Assembly: GCF_013141915.1 (NCBI RefSeq)
Contig: NZ_SROX01000004.1
Coordinates: forward strand, 339,158 to 403,157
DNA: 64,000 bases
Direction: 5' to 3'
Origin: Cupriavidus necator
GTDB taxonomy: Bacteria; Pseudomonadota; Gammaproteobacteria; Burkholderiales; Burkholderiaceae
The notes under the pieces are model-generated. The model was given only the letters and a program-made list of their open reading frames with translations, ran no database searches and was not told the origin of the DNA. Positions 42,432-51,581 of the stretch are shown here, one piece after another (position 1 is the stretch's first letter; each line of letters starts with the position of its first letter). The position numbers and the translations under genes were made by a program.

Positions 42432-45044
42432 TCAGCCCCGGTCGTAGGTAACGTTCTGCGGCAGGATCGCCACGATGGTCGACGGCAGCGGGTAAGGCTG
42501 CTCCAGGCATACCCAAGGGTTCGTGTCGTAGTCGTCGGCGAAGTCGAACAGCATGTCGCCGGTGAAAAGCGGCGGCGGATTGTCCATGGCATTCAGCGCG
42601 GTGCGGAACTGCCCTTCGTCCATGTTTGCGAAGGTGCTGCCATAGCGCAGGCCCAGCGTCTCAAGCACGCGCACCACCAGCTGGTTAATGCGTGCAGTCT
42701 TGCCCTGACTGGTGCCGTCGGCCGCGCCGGCGTTCATGCGCATGGTCTGCAGTCGCGCCGGGCATGCCAGGCCGACATGCACCTTGGAGCCAGCGTTCTG
42801 AAGCGTGACCTGTCCTGCGCTCACGACGCGGGGCGGATGCGTGGCGCCGTTGACCAGCAGATCAACCGTCTTGCCCTCCAAGTGATCGAGCCCGCTAATG
42901 GTAGTGACCGTCATCCGCCAGCCGTTGGCCGGGATCTGATTGAGAGATGGAAACGCGGCGTCGATGCGGCAAACGGCAATCTGCGCGCTGTCGATGCCGG
43001 TGATCATGGCCTTGGCAGTGACAAATTCTGTCACCTCTTTGCCGGAGACATCGAGCACCGTGTGGGTGTAGCGATACTGGATCTGTCGCCCGATGTCGTC
43101 GGCCGTCCAGATGTTGGCGCCAGCGACGAATTGCACCCCTTCTGCATGCGCTTCCGTCGCGCCAGTGCCAGGCAGCAGCGTCGTATTGATTGAGTTATCC
43201 AGCGTCAGGCCGGCGTCCAGATAGAAGGCGTCTTCGGGGTCGTCGCCCGGCCGGCGTTCCATATCCATGAAGCAGACGTAGCGCCGGGTCTGGCCGTTGA
43301 CCGTCCACCGGATGATGGCCCACAGCTCGTCTCGGGTGCCGTCCGGCGCGCCGATGACGGACATCGCTTCGACCTTGCCGCCACCGCCGATGGGATGCCG
43401 ATGCCAGCCACCGTGCGGCGGCTCCGGGTATTGCTCGCGCGAGTAGGTCATGGCCACCAGTTCGCCGTCAGAGCGCGCAGCCCAGATCGTCGAATACGGC
43501 TCCTGCTGGTACACGATCTGGTTCAGCCTGGGCTGCGGAATATGCTCGGCCATCATCGTCTGGTCCGATGACTGGTAGCCGTTGTTCGCGAAGTCGTAGG
43601 CGATGTCTCGCAGCTTCGTCCCGGCGCGCTGGATGAACAGCAGCACATTGCCCACGTGCACGGGTTTTGCCTTGCGCGAGCCGAATGCGGATACCGGCGC
43701 GGCTGTCTGGTTGTCCGGGCCGAATGGCTGGTTCTCGGTCAGGGACTTCACGGCAAATTCGCTGCCCGCGGTGCCGCACACCAGCGCCTCGACGGCGCCA
43801 TTCAACGGTTCCATCCACTGGATGCTGTTCACCTGCGGTGACACAAGCGTCGAGGTGATGGCCATGTCGGCAGTCACCAGCCCGTTCAGGTCGCGTGCGC
43901 TGAAATTCTCGTAATCCCCCGAGACGCTCTCCCACGTGGTCTGCCCCCGCCCAAAGCACAGACGCTGGCGGAACAGGCTCACGTTCGATGGCCACCCCTC
44001 CACATCCGACCAGGCGCCAAAGGCCCATTGTGTCGAAGCATTGCCGGAGCCGACGGCGTCAGCCGGCAGCAGCGCCTGTGACGTGGCCGTGCTAATCGGC
44101 ACGACGGTACCAGTGACCTGCGTTGGGCTCGTGTAGCCGGTGATCATTACCACGCCGAAGCCCGGGTCCTGATATTCCCACTGCACTCCGACCTGCGCAT
44201 CAACGCCGCTGGTGCTGCCCGCGGGTGTGTAGTAGTTGCCCTTCACCACGTCGCCGCCATCCCACAGCGCGCCAGCCGTGTGCACGGGCTTGTTCGGGCC
44301 CGTGACGCGCAACAGGCCGCCGCCCGGGTCGGAGCTGACCGCCTTGTAGGTCTTTCCGTCGGAGATCCGCAGATTGCCGTTAGAGATCGGCTCGGGCTGG
44401 TTCCACTGTGTGGTGGCCGCGGCCGACTTGCGCGACAACTGGAATAGCGAACCGACGTGTCCTGCCTGGAAGATACCAGACGATGCGATCAGGGTGACAA
44501 CCCCGCTCTGCGCCGACGCATAGACGGTGGTGCCGCTTACGTTGGCGGTCTTGAACGGGCCACCGATGGGCTGCATCACTGCCAGCGCCCAGTTCGTCGG
44601 AGCGAGGCGGGACAGCTTGCGCGGCGCGAAGTCGGGATGCGTGATGTACACCACGTCGGCGGACTCGACGAAGTCCAGCGCGAATTGGCCGTCGGCGTCG
44701 ACAAGATCGGCAGACGAGTAAGGCGAGGCGATCTCGTACGGCACTCCGCCGCTCAGCACCTGGCCGTGGTTCGTCCAGAAGCGGATATACAGGTCGCCGA
44801 ATTCGAGCTGGTAGGTCTGCTGAGTATTGAACTGGAACGGCACCAGCCAGGCCTGTTTGCTCTCGTCCTTGATCGGGGCGATGAAGCGCCAGCCACCGCG
44901 GCGCACAGCCGGGCCCTGAATGACGGGGATGTAGTTCTCACAGGTCTTGGCGCCGGCCGCGTACTTCGCGATGTCGGTGCGCCCTTCCAATCTCGGCGAC
45001 AACTCGCCAGAGTTGAATGAGCCGAGGATGGGGGAAGCTCTCAT
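42432..45044 (-). CDS. Tail tubular protein B / nozzle-like protein
   Basis: An 870-residue structural protein starting LGSFNSGELSPRLEGRTDIA, with GAKTCENYIPVIQGPAVRRG and FQFNTQQTYQLEFGDLYIRF, a pattern I know from a widespread podovirus tail-tube (gp12-type) family. It forms the distal tail tube below the adaptor. Its ATG overlaps the upstream adaptor gene by four bases. Confidence 0.78.
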   Translation of the reverse strand: MRASPILGSFNSGELSPRLEGRTDIAKYAAGAKTCENYIPVIQGPAVRRGGWRFIAPIKDESKQAWLVPFQFNTQQTYQLEFGDLYIRFWTNHGQVLSGGVPYEIASPYSSADLVDADGQFALDFVESADVVYITHPDFAPRKLSRLAPTNWALAVMQPIGGPFKTANVSGTTVYASAQSGVVTLIASSGIFQAGHVGSLFQLSRKSAAATTQWNQPEPISNGNLRISDGKTYKAVSSDPGGGLLRVTGPNKPVHTAGALWDGGDVVKGNYYTPAGSTSGVDAQVGVQWEYQDPGFGVVMITGYTSPTQVTGTVVPISTATSQALLPADAVGSGNASTQWAFGAWSDVEGWPSNVSLFRQRLCFGRGQTTWESVSGDYENFSARDLNGLVTADMAITSTLVSPQVNSIQWMEPLNGAVEALVCGTAGSEFAVKSLTENQPFGPDNQTAAPVSAFGSRKAKPVHVGNVLLFIQRAGTKLRDIAYDFANNGYQSSDQTMMAEHIPQPRLNQIVYQQEPYSTIWAARSDGELVAMTYSREQYPEPPHGGWHRHPIGGGGKVEAMSVIGAPDGTRDELWAIIRWTVNGQTRRYVCFMDMERRPGDDPEDAFYLDAGLTLDNSINTTLLPGTGATEAHAEGVQFVAGANIWTADDIGRQIQYRYTHTVLDVSGKEVTEFVTAKAMITGIDSAQIAVCRIDAAFPSLNQIPANGWRMTVTTISGLDHLEGKTVDLLVNGATHPPRVVSAGQVTLQNAGSKVHVGLACPARLQTMRMNAGAADGTSQGKTARINQLVVRVLETLGLRYGSTFANMDEGQFRTALNAMDNPPPLFTGDMLFDFADDYDTNPWVCLEQPYPLPSTIVAILPQNVTYDRG

Positions 45045-45640
45045 AGTCGGATCAGCATCCAGGAATCGTCCGGGAATCCCTGCGGTGCGCGCTCTACCGC
45101 GCCGGTTGCAGTCGCATCGCGCAGAGCTTGCTTATAGTCCTCGCCGGCTTGCGCCTTCTTGGAGGCGGACTGCGTGATTTCTTCCGCCGCCTCATATGCC
45201 AGCTTCGAGGCCAGTGCTTCCACGAACAGCGCATCGAAGCGGCCGGTGTCGGTGATGTCGCGGATGTATCGGATCTTCAGCGGCGCGTTCTGGTCGGTGA
45301 GAATCAGGCCGCCTTCCAGCTGATAGGCGCTGTCGTCCTGGTCGCGGTAGTCGGTCATGGCCGGTACGGCGAAGGTCTGACCGATCTGGAGCAGCCGCAG
45401 GCAGTCGGACGGCGTCTGGTAGCCGTGGCCATAGCCCCACTCGGGCTGCGGCGTGACCTCCGGCACGGTGGTTCGCACCGCGGCGAAAGTCCAGATACGC
45501 CGGCGCAGTTCCGCCTTGCGCACGGTTTCCCACAGCGCGTTCATGGCGCGCGCGCTCTTGCTGTTCTCGGCGATGTCCGTGATGCGGGCGGCGCCGAGCT
45601 TCGTGAGTGCGCGGTTACAGATCTCAGTTTGCGAAGCCAT
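45041..45640 (-). CDS. Tail tubular protein A / adaptor
   Basis: A 199-residue protein of the gp11-type adaptor family: SQTEICNRALTKLGAARITD, KSARAMNALWETVRKAELRR, FVEALASKLAYEAAEEITQS. It sits between portal and tail tube. Length is almost the same as T7 gp11. Confidence 0.82.
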   Translation of the reverse strand: MASQTEICNRALTKLGAARITDIAENSKSARAMNALWETVRKAELRRRIWTFAAVRTTVPEVTPQPEWGYGHGYQTPSDCLRLLQIGQTFAVPAMTDYRDQDDSAYQLEGGLILTDQNAPLKIRYIRDITDTGRFDALFVEALASKLAYEAAEEITQSASKKAQAGEDYKQALRDATATGAVERAPQGFPDDSWMLIRL

Positions 45641-45652
45641 GGCCGCCCACCC

Positions 45653-45877
45653 TTAGCCGGCCACCGAATACTTGCCAGTGGTCTCGATGTAGGCGTGCAG
45701 GCGTTCCAGTGCAGCCAGCACCTGCATGCGCGCTTGCGGCTCAGAAAGACCTGCCGAGCGCAGCGTGTCCCAATCCACCGTCAGTTCGATGTTCTTGGTC
45801 GCCGTGGCTGCACCGACGGCATCCGTGATCTGGTGGTCGCTGTCTTCGGGATTGATCGAATAACGACGAGTTGCCAT
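45653..45877 (-). CDS. Small hypothetical phage protein
   Basis: A 74-residue protein (SINPEDSDHQITDAVGAATA, RMQVLAALERLHAYIETTGK) between the capsid-side genes and the adaptor. GGAGCAGAAC precedes the ATG. Possibly a minor structural or assembly protein; no family recognised. Confidence 0.6.
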   Translation of the reverse strand: MATRRYSINPEDSDHQITDAVGAATATKNIELTVDWDTLRSAGLSEPQARMQVLAALERLHAYIETTGKYSVAG

Positions 45878-45893
45878 GTTCTGCTCCTATCTG

Positions 45894-45926
45894 CAAAAAA
45901 GCCCGCGAGCCCTTCAGCTCGCGGGA
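45894..45926 (-). terminator. Terminator within the late operon
   Basis: CCCGCGAGC and GCTCGCGGG pair in a 9-base stem with a 6-base loop; on the minus strand it is followed by six T residues. It lies after the capsid-side genes, as the T7 terminator lies after gene 10, and would favour capsid mRNA over tail mRNA. Confidence 0.85.
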
Positions 45927-45961
45927 AATGCCGCCCTCTCGGGAGATTGATGAACAGTGGA

Positions 45962-46468
45962 TCAGGTGCCGTTGTCGACGTACTCGACCGACGTGCCGAC
46001 GATGCCACCAGAACCGGCAGCAGCCGTCAGCGTGGCCACGATGTCGAGCGTGCCGCCGGGATCAGTGGTCAGGCCAACTGCCTGCCACAGCGGCTGCTCT
46101 TGTTTGTCCATCGTGTAGGTGCCGGACTCGTTGGTCACGTCAGCGTTCGACAGCGCGGAGGCCAGCGACTGCGCCGAGGCGAAGAAATCGGCATCCACGA
46201 CGGCGCCGCCGTCCTTGGTGTTGCGATAGACGCCGATGTCGGCCGCGCAGGTGGTGATCGCCGCACAGGAAGCCAGCACCTTGCGCACCATCGCCGTCGA
46301 CGGCACGGACGCCAGGATGTACTTCGAGCCGATCGAATCGCCGTTGACTGCGGTCACATAGCCGTGCGACGAGCGCAGCGAGCCGCGCTCCAGACGGCCA
46401 TCGTTGATCACCGCAGGCACCGCATCGCGGTTGGTGATCGTTGCGGACTTGGTGGTTACAACTGCCAT
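45962..46468 (-). CDS. Putative head decoration or minor capsid protein
   Basis: A 168-residue Ala/Thr/Ser-rich protein (SATITNRDAVPAVINDGRLE, LASCAAITTCAADIGVYRN, VATLTAAAGSGGIVGTSVEY). A strong AGGAGAAATAATC site precedes the ATG. Beta-rich composition and the slot after the capsid gene suggest a head surface protein. The homing endonuclease separates it from the capsid gene. Confidence 0.6.
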   Translation of the reverse strand: MAVVTTKSATITNRDAVPAVINDGRLERGSLRSSHGYVTAVNGDSIGSKYILASVPSTAMVRKVLASCAAITTCAADIGVYRNTKDGGAVVDADFFASAQSLASALSNADVTNESGTYTMDKQEQPLWQAVGLTTDPGGTLDIVATLTAAAGSGGIVGTSVEYVDNGT

Positions 46469-46470
46469 GA

Positions 46471-46938
46471 TTATTTCTCCTGCCGCGCCGAGTGGTTGGC
46501 GCGATAAAGGTTCATGCACTCCTTGCATTGGCGCCCGTTGGCGCCTTTGCGAGTCCAACTGCCATCGACATACGGGTGTCCCGCTTTGCAGGCAGTCATG
46601 TTGCGGTGATGGGAGCCGCGCTTACTTCTGGCCTTCCAGTCGTTGATGACCTTCTCGATCTGCTCCTTTCTCCGGGGAGACATGAGCAGCCAAAGGGTCA
46701 TCATCACGGCGATCGCTTTTGAGCCATACATGTCCCAACGGTAATGAGGCTGTTCCGTTGGTTTTCGATTGGCCCTGTCGATCAGCCGAACGGTCCCGCC
46801 AAAGATCGCTTGGAGCCTTTCCAGCGGCTCGCGCTGTACTTGCGCAGCGGTGACCGCAGGACAGGTTCTGGATTGGGTGAACGAGCCCTCCCCCTCCAAG
46901 AATCCTGCGGCCCAAGCGATTTCTCTGACGGTGACCAT
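46471..46938 (-). CDS. Free-standing LAGLIDADG homing endonuclease
   Basis: A 155-residue protein with one LAGLIDADG motif, AAGFLEGEGSF (residues ~10-20), a central strand region (VQREPLERLQAIFGGTVRLI, HYRWDMYGSKAIAVMMTLWL) and a C-terminal zinc-binding-like segment with CKAGHPY and CKECMNLYR. One motif means it should act as a homodimer. Such enzymes cut a specific site in phage lacking the gene so that it is copied there. It sits between the capsid gene and the next head gene. AAAGGATAACC precedes the ATG. Confidence 0.82.
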   Translation of the reverse strand: MVTVREIAWAAGFLEGEGSFTQSRTCPAVTAAQVQREPLERLQAIFGGTVRLIDRANRKPTEQPHYRWDMYGSKAIAVMMTLWLLMSPRRKEQIEKVINDWKARSKRGSHHRNMTACKAGHPYVDGSWTRKGANGRQCKECMNLYRANHSARQEK

Positions 46939-46955
46939 GACTGGTTATCCTTTGT

Positions 46956-47846
46956 TTAAGCGCACGGCAGCTCGACCACCTTTTTCTCTTCAAGCCGCGT
47001 ACCGCCGAAGGTCCCGTACAGATACACCTGGTACGGCAGGCCGGCCAGGTCCTTGCGCTGCGACACGTCCGCGCTGATGTCCTGCCAGTTGCCCAGGTGC
47101 ATACCGTCCCTGACATAGAACGGCACGCGGGTCTGGCTGGAGCCATTGACCGGCAGGCGCTCGGAGTGGATGAAATCCACCTTGCCCCACGACATCACGA
47201 AGCCGTCATTCACCACCGCGCGCTCCCCGTTGTAGTCCGCATTGATCATCTGGACTTCGTCCATCAGATTGCGGTTCTGCTTGGCGGTGATTACGCAGCT
47301 GATGCGTTCGCCAGACGACGGATCCCAGGCTTCGTTCTGCAGCAGCAGCTGGATACCGGCCTTCAGCTTTTCCACGTTCATGCCGGTGGCCGAGCTGGCA
47401 CCTTCCGATGCCGAGATCTGCTGCGATGCCGGGAAGCTGGTGGTGGTTGCGCCATCGACGCCGGTCTTCGCTGCACCGAAGAAGGCCGCAATGATCTCGT
47501 CGTCCTTCGCGCGGTTCATGGCCGCAGTGCCGTTGGTGACGTAGCTCGATTGCGGATCGATCAGCAGGCGCAGCTTGTCGATCTGGTCAATCAGGTCGTT
47601 CCAGTCGTAGTCAGACGGGAAGACCCAGCGGCGGTCTGCCTGGGTGTCGGCCGGGGTCAGGGCCGGATAGCGCGTGGTGCGCTTGTTGGCCACGGTCGGC
47701 GCGAACTGATCGACAGGCACGCCCTGCTTGCCGGTGTACTGGCCATGCGTGACGCTGCCGATCAGGCGCGAACCCTTCTGCTGCGAGAGCAGTTGGACGT
47801 TGGTGGTGTACTGCTGGACGAAATGGGTGGTGACGAACTGGGACAC
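46956..47846 (-). CDS. Major capsid protein
   Basis: A 296-residue protein following the scaffold region, the usual place of the coat protein. Recognisable parts are VTTHFVQQYTTNVQLLSQQK, ADRRWVFPSDYDWNDLIDQI and MNRAKDDEIIAAFFGAAKTG, which match a family of podovirus and siphovirus capsid proteins of this size. An HK97-type fold is expected. CAGGAGGGC precedes the ATG. Confidence 0.8.
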   Translation of the reverse strand: MSQFVTTHFVQQYTTNVQLLSQQKGSRLIGSVTHGQYTGKQGVPVDQFAPTVANKRTTRYPALTPADTQADRRWVFPSDYDWNDLIDQIDKLRLLIDPQSSYVTNGTAAMNRAKDDEIIAAFFGAAKTGVDGATTTSFPASQQISASEGASSATGMNVEKLKAGIQLLLQNEAWDPSSGERISCVITAKQNRNLMDEVQMINADYNGERAVVNDGFVMSWGKVDFIHSERLPVNGSSQTRVPFYVRDGMHLGNWQDISADVSQRKDLAGLPYQVYLYGTFGGTRLEEKKVVELPCA

Positions 47847-47945
47847 GATGCCCTCCTGAATAAGTGAAAGTTGCTCACGTCTTCGAAGGGCTTGCCCTGT
47901 TCGGGGCCGCTTCTTGCCCCATTACGCGGGGCCTGGCGGCAGTGT
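47847..47945 (-). other. Leader of the capsid gene
   Basis: 99 bases with several short GC stems (for example GCCCC with GGGGC) and a strong ribosome site before the capsid ATG. No T-tract. A processing or translation-enhancing leader is possible. Confidence 0.3.
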
Positions 47946-48176
47946 CTAGCTGCTCTTGGACCGGGCCTTTGCCTGAGGCTTGTCGGTCTGCTGAGCGGCC
48001 GTCGCCTCATCGGGAGGCGGTTCGGCCGGTGGCACTTCCGGCCCGATCACGTAGCGCTCGAACTCTGCCGCGCGCTGCGTAATCCATGTTGCGTCCTTGT
48101 CAGGTCGCTGGGCCAGTCGTAGGCATTCTAAGCGGATGCCTTGCGGAGTAAGAGACGCGTTTGTGGTATCTGCCAT
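47946..48176 (-). CDS. Small hypothetical phage protein
   Basis: A 76-residue protein: a short helical part (IRLECLRLAQRPDKDATWIT, QRAAEFERYV) and a disordered Pro/Lys/Ala tail ending KARSKSS. It follows the scaffold gene after 4 bases. No function can be assigned. Confidence 0.6.
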   Translation of the reverse strand: MADTTNASLTPQGIRLECLRLAQRPDKDATWITQRAAEFERYVIGPEVPPAEPPPDEATAAQQTDKPQAKARSKSS

Positions 48177-48180
48177 GGCG

Positions 48181-49116
48181 TCACGCGCTCGGTGTCGGGT
48201 AGGCGATCTTGATCAGGCGTTCCATCTCGGCCTTCTTCGCCTGGTCGCCCTGCAGATAGGCGCTCGTCCATGCCTTGTCCGACTTCAGCGAATTGATCTT
48301 CGCCTGCGCTTCGGCCGGGGACATACCGAGGCCGCCGCTCTCGCCACTGGTGTGAACCTTGTGCTCGCCCAGGCCGCGGCCGATGCTGGCGAACATCTCC
48401 AGCATGACCTTCGTGCCAACGGCGCTCTCGATTTTGCTCAGCAGCGCCTGGCGCTCGGCCTGATCCTTGGCCGGAATGAACTGCGATGCGGCGCGCTTGC
48501 CGAGCTCGAGGTTCGCATCGGCGTCCTTGCCCCAGCTCGCCACGACCTCGCCGAACTGGCGATCGGCCTCCGCAGCCTGCTGCTCGGTCTGCTGCTGCAT
48601 GCCGGCGTTCTGATAGGCGTTCCACTTCTCGGCCAGCATGGCGGCCTGCTTCGGTGGGATGCCGGCTTCGTGGAACCACGCGGCGGCTTCCTTGGCGAAC
48701 GTGTCAGGCTGCCCTTCCGGCACCTTGATCACGCTCAGGTAATCGTCAGCCTTCTCGGGCACGCCCATCTTCACGCGGAACGCGGAAACCTCCTCGGCCG
48801 GCGCGTCGTCGCCGGGGATGACGACGGTGCGGCCGGCACGCTCATGACCGATCAGCTTCTCGAGGTTCCAGGCGCTCTCTGCCATGGCAGCCGGGTCCTT
48901 CCACCCCTTGGCCTGCGTCCAGTTGCGGACTTCCTCGTTCTGGAAGCCGGTGTACCAGGCATCGCCACCGGTGGGCGGCGTGGCAGCGGGCGCGGCGGCA
49001 GGAGCCGGTGCCGGGGCTGCTGCAGCGGGTGCAGGCGCGCCAGCAGGGGCCGGAGCGGGTGCGGCTGCCGGAGCAGCAGCGGGCGGTGCGGAGAAGGCGG
49101 CGGCGGCGTTGTTCAT
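48181..49116 (-). CDS. Capsid scaffolding protein
   Basis: A 311-residue, helical, acidic protein with a ~45-residue Ala/Pro-only N-terminal tract (APAAAPAPAPAGAPAPAA). The core (DAWYTGFQNEEVRNWTQAKG, MAESAWNLEKLIGHERAGRT) matches phage scaffold proteins found between portal and capsid genes; T7 gp9 is 307 residues. It guides procapsid assembly and is then lost. Overlaps the upstream gene by ATGA. Confidence 0.8.
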   Translation of the reverse strand: MNNAAAAFSAPPAAAPAAAPAPAPAGAPAPAAAAPAPAPAAAPAATPPTGGDAWYTGFQNEEVRNWTQAKGWKDPAAMAESAWNLEKLIGHERAGRTVVIPGDDAPAEEVSAFRVKMGVPEKADDYLSVIKVPEGQPDTFAKEAAAWFHEAGIPPKQAAMLAEKWNAYQNAGMQQQTEQQAAEADRQFGEVVASWGKDADANLELGKRAASQFIPAKDQAERQALLSKIESAVGTKVMLEMFASIGRGLGEHKVHTSGESGGLGMSPAEAQAKINSLKSDKAWTSAYLQGDQAKKAEMERLIKIAYPTPSA

Positions 49117-49382
49117 TCTTCAGCTTCCTCTTTGAGTTTCAGGAGTTGGGCGTCGTCGATGTGCAGGTGCGCGATGATGCGCTGGAACATCTCTTGCCGA
49201 CCGATCTGCACGGCGGTGGCAATGGGGTCCGCCTGCTGGCGGATGGTCGAGACGACCAGCGGCGATTCGCCGAAGCGGGCGAACCGTCGCAGGTCTGCCA
49301 GCACCTTGCGGCCGGCATCGGTCTGGAACGTGGCGCGGTAGTACGACCGGCGCCGCAGGATGCGATCGAGCATGCTGAGCAC
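49113..49382 (-). CDS. Small hypothetical phage protein
   Basis: An 89-residue helical protein (RSYYRATFQTDAGRKVLADL, QIGRQEMFQRIIAHLHIDDA) between portal and scaffold genes. Start is GTG at 49382 with GGAG 8 bases upstream; an ATG at 49373 is an alternative. This family (Bbp19-like) is common next to podovirus portals. Confidence 0.6.
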   Translation of the reverse strand: MLSMLDRILRRRSYYRATFQTDAGRKVLADLRRFARFGESPLVVSTIRQQADPIATAVQIGRQEMFQRIIAHLHIDDAQLLKLKEEAEE

Positions 49383-49385
49383 GGG

Positions 49386-51038
49386 CTACGCTCCCTCGGG
49401 GATGACGGCCGGCGCCACCTGGTTGGTGCCTGCGGTGGCCTGTGCCTGCGCGAAATCCTTGGCCGCGGACGCCGCCACCGGCGCTGCAGCCAGTAGCTGC
49501 TGCACCTGCGCTGCCTGCTCCTGCTGCCCCTTCAAGGCTGCGACCTCGTCGTCGCTGCGAATGAACCGGGCCGGCACAAGGTTAATCTCTGCAAGCTCCT
49601 GCGCCATGCCGTCGATGTCGAAGCGCAGCATGACGCCCGGGTCAATCTGTGCCAGAGGCGCCACCGCCTGAATCGTGTTCAGGATGCCGACGCCTACGCC
49701 GGCGCGCTGCGCTTGGTTCAGCGGCCCCTGGTACTTGACGTTGACGTTACGGCCGCGATCGCGCAGCACCTGCGGCATCGGCGGCAACGCCCCGCTGGCA
49801 GCCAGGATGTCGATCTCGCGCTCGGTGGTCGGCCCCAGCATTTCAGACTGGATGCGCCCCATCGGAGGCCCCAGCAGCTGGCCCTTCTCCTGCGCGCGCA
49901 GCATCGCCTCGGTGGCGGTGATCGTCGGCTCTTCCACCAGGATGCGGAACAGCGTGACGAAGAAGGCGTCATTGATGGCCTCGCGGCGCTGGTTCATCAT
50001 GTCCAGCCCGATGTCGACGCGGCCCTGCGTCTGGAACGGGATCGCCATGGCGCGGCCTTGCGTGTCGACGTAGCCATAGTTCAGCGCGTTGGAGCGCACG
50101 TTGAACGCGGCCAGGCTGGCGTCCTCGGTGAGCATGATCGGCGGCGCAACGACCATCTGGCCAGCGCGCAGCACGGTCTTGCTCATTTCGTTGAGCATCT
50201 TGATGTCCGGCAGCACCGCCATGGCCGGCGAACGCCCATAGACCTCGCGCGGGCTGGTCTCGAAGCGCGGTACTGCGAACGGGAATCGGCGGAAGCCGCC
50301 CTCTTCTACCGTCGATCGCGTCTCGAACTCGATGTAGCAGGAAGAGAAGTCCATGCCGCGGTGATCGCGCCGGCTGGCGTCGTAATCCTCGTTCGGACCA
50401 ACGCAGTGCAGGAACCAGAACTTGCACAGCGGGTCCTTCTCCAGCGCGCGCCGGATGCCCTCGGACAGCTTGTCGGTACCGAACTTCTTGGCCGCCTGCT
50501 CTGCGGTGAACTGGAACTTCCGGTGCAGCCGGTTGATCGAGCCGTGCTCGTCCTCGGAGACATAGCACTCGGCCAGCGGCAGCGACTTGTACCGGATGCC
50601 CTTGCCCAGCGCATCGTCGATGAACAGGATGCCGGTGCCGAAGGCGCCGTCGTCGAGGATCACCTCGGACGACTGGCTGATGAAGTTGGCCTGGGCAGCG
50701 TAGCGGGCCTTGAACACGGCATCGTTCACCGCCTCCAGGTATCGCTTCACCTCGGGGTTGTCGTCCAGTTCCTCGTCGCCCGTCGTCAGGGACTGGTACT
50801 TCTGCGTGTGCGGCATCGTGAAGCTGATGACCGCGGCGGCGAACTTCGGCAGGGCCAGAGGCGCGGTGGCATCGAAGATGCGCTCGTTGCGCTTGTCGCC
50901 GTCTGGTCGCTCCTGCTGGAACAGGTTCTGCGTGGGGCGCACGCGCTCGGCGACCTCACGCCAGTGTCCCTCCCAGATGCCTCGCCGGGATGCCATCTGC
51001 TCATGCAAGCGGATGAGTTCGTTGGCGCGCTCGTCCAT
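49386..51038 (-). CDS. Portal (head-tail connector) protein, T7 gp8-like
   Basis: A 550-residue protein of the T7-type connector family: RRGIWEGHWREVAERVRPTQ near the N-terminus, FISQSSEVILDDGAFGTGIL, YGRSPAMAVLPDIKMLNEMS and ITATEAMLRAQEKGQLLGPP. It forms the dodecameric DNA gate at one capsid vertex. Length agrees with T7 gp8 (536). The longer reading frame upstream of 51038 overlaps the next gene and is not used. Confidence 0.9.
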   Translation of the reverse strand: MDERANELIRLHEQMASRRGIWEGHWREVAERVRPTQNLFQQERPDGDKRNERIFDATAPLALPKFAAAVISFTMPHTQKYQSLTTGDEELDDNPEVKRYLEAVNDAVFKARYAAQANFISQSSEVILDDGAFGTGILFIDDALGKGIRYKSLPLAECYVSEDEHGSINRLHRKFQFTAEQAAKKFGTDKLSEGIRRALEKDPLCKFWFLHCVGPNEDYDASRRDHRGMDFSSCYIEFETRSTVEEGGFRRFPFAVPRFETSPREVYGRSPAMAVLPDIKMLNEMSKTVLRAGQMVVAPPIMLTEDASLAAFNVRSNALNYGYVDTQGRAMAIPFQTQGRVDIGLDMMNQRREAINDAFFVTLFRILVEEPTITATEAMLRAQEKGQLLGPPMGRIQSEMLGPTTEREIDILAASGALPPMPQVLRDRGRNVNVKYQGPLNQAQRAGVGVGILNTIQAVAPLAQIDPGVMLRFDIDGMAQELAEINLVPARFIRSDDEVAALKGQQEQAAQVQQLLAAAPVAASAAKDFAQAQATAGTNQVAPAVIPEGA

Positions 51039-51040
51039 GA

Positions 51041-51352
51041 TCAGCCGCCTTCGTTCGCAGGGATGCCGACGGCGTGGGCGTTGACCGCCGTGGCCGTGGT
51101 GATGGCAGCGCGGATCTGGCCAGCCGGCGCAGCGAAGTTCGCGGTGCCGTTCGCGGTCAACGAGATCGGCGTGGCCGTGCCCTCGACGTTGAGCGGCAAC
51201 CACTTGCCAGCCGGCGACAGTTGCTCCAGCGCGACGTTACCGCCGCCGAAAGTCGCATCGACCATCAGCAGGCCACGGCCACCTGGCCAATCGGCACCGG
51301 CGCCCGTTGCGCTGGCGTTGCTTGCGAGTGCGAGTTGTACGCGTCGTGCCAT
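51041..51352 (-). CDS. Small hypothetical phage protein
   Basis: A 103-residue beta-rich protein (VALEQLSPAGKWLPLNVEGT, ATPISLTANGTANFAAPAGQ) between terminase and portal. It resembles small phage proteins with an immunoglobulin-like or decoration role, but no family is certain. Confidence 0.55.
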   Translation of the reverse strand: MARRVQLALASNASATGAGADWPGGRGLLMVDATFGGGNVALEQLSPAGKWLPLNVEGTATPISLTANGTANFAAPAGQIRAAITTATAVNAHAVGIPANEGG

Positions 51353-51354
51353 GA

Positions 51355-51570
51355 TCAGCTCCCGAGCAGGCGCGCTGCGCCGGTTTGAGGTTGGGTCGCC
51401 GCGGACTTCTCGCCGCCGGCAAGGATCGTCGAGGCCATGCCGCGGCGCTGTCGCAGCGCTGCTGCGTCGATGTCGCCCTGCACTGCTGCGTTGTCGACGG
51501 TGGGCGGCGGCGGCGCCGGCGGAGGTGGTGCCGGCTTTGCAACGCTCGGCTTGCTGAACAGTGCCGTCAT
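51355..51570 (-). CDS. Small proline-rich phage protein
   Basis: A 71-residue protein with a poly-proline stretch (KPAPPPPAPPPPTVDNAAVQ) and a helical end (AALRQRRGMASTILAGGEKS). The ATG at 51570 has AAGGGG upstream; an upstream in-frame TTG at 51585 is less likely. Confidence 0.5.
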   Translation of the reverse strand: MTALFSKPSVAKPAPPPPAPPPPTVDNAAVQGDIDAAALRQRRGMASTILAGGEKSAATQPQTGAARLLGS

Positions 51571-51581
51571 GATCTGCCCCT

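Noticed and set aside
48967..49108. Possible tandem DNA repeat or CRISPR-like array
   Set aside because: It is the Ala/Pro-coding tract of the scaffold gene; units vary and there are no spacers.
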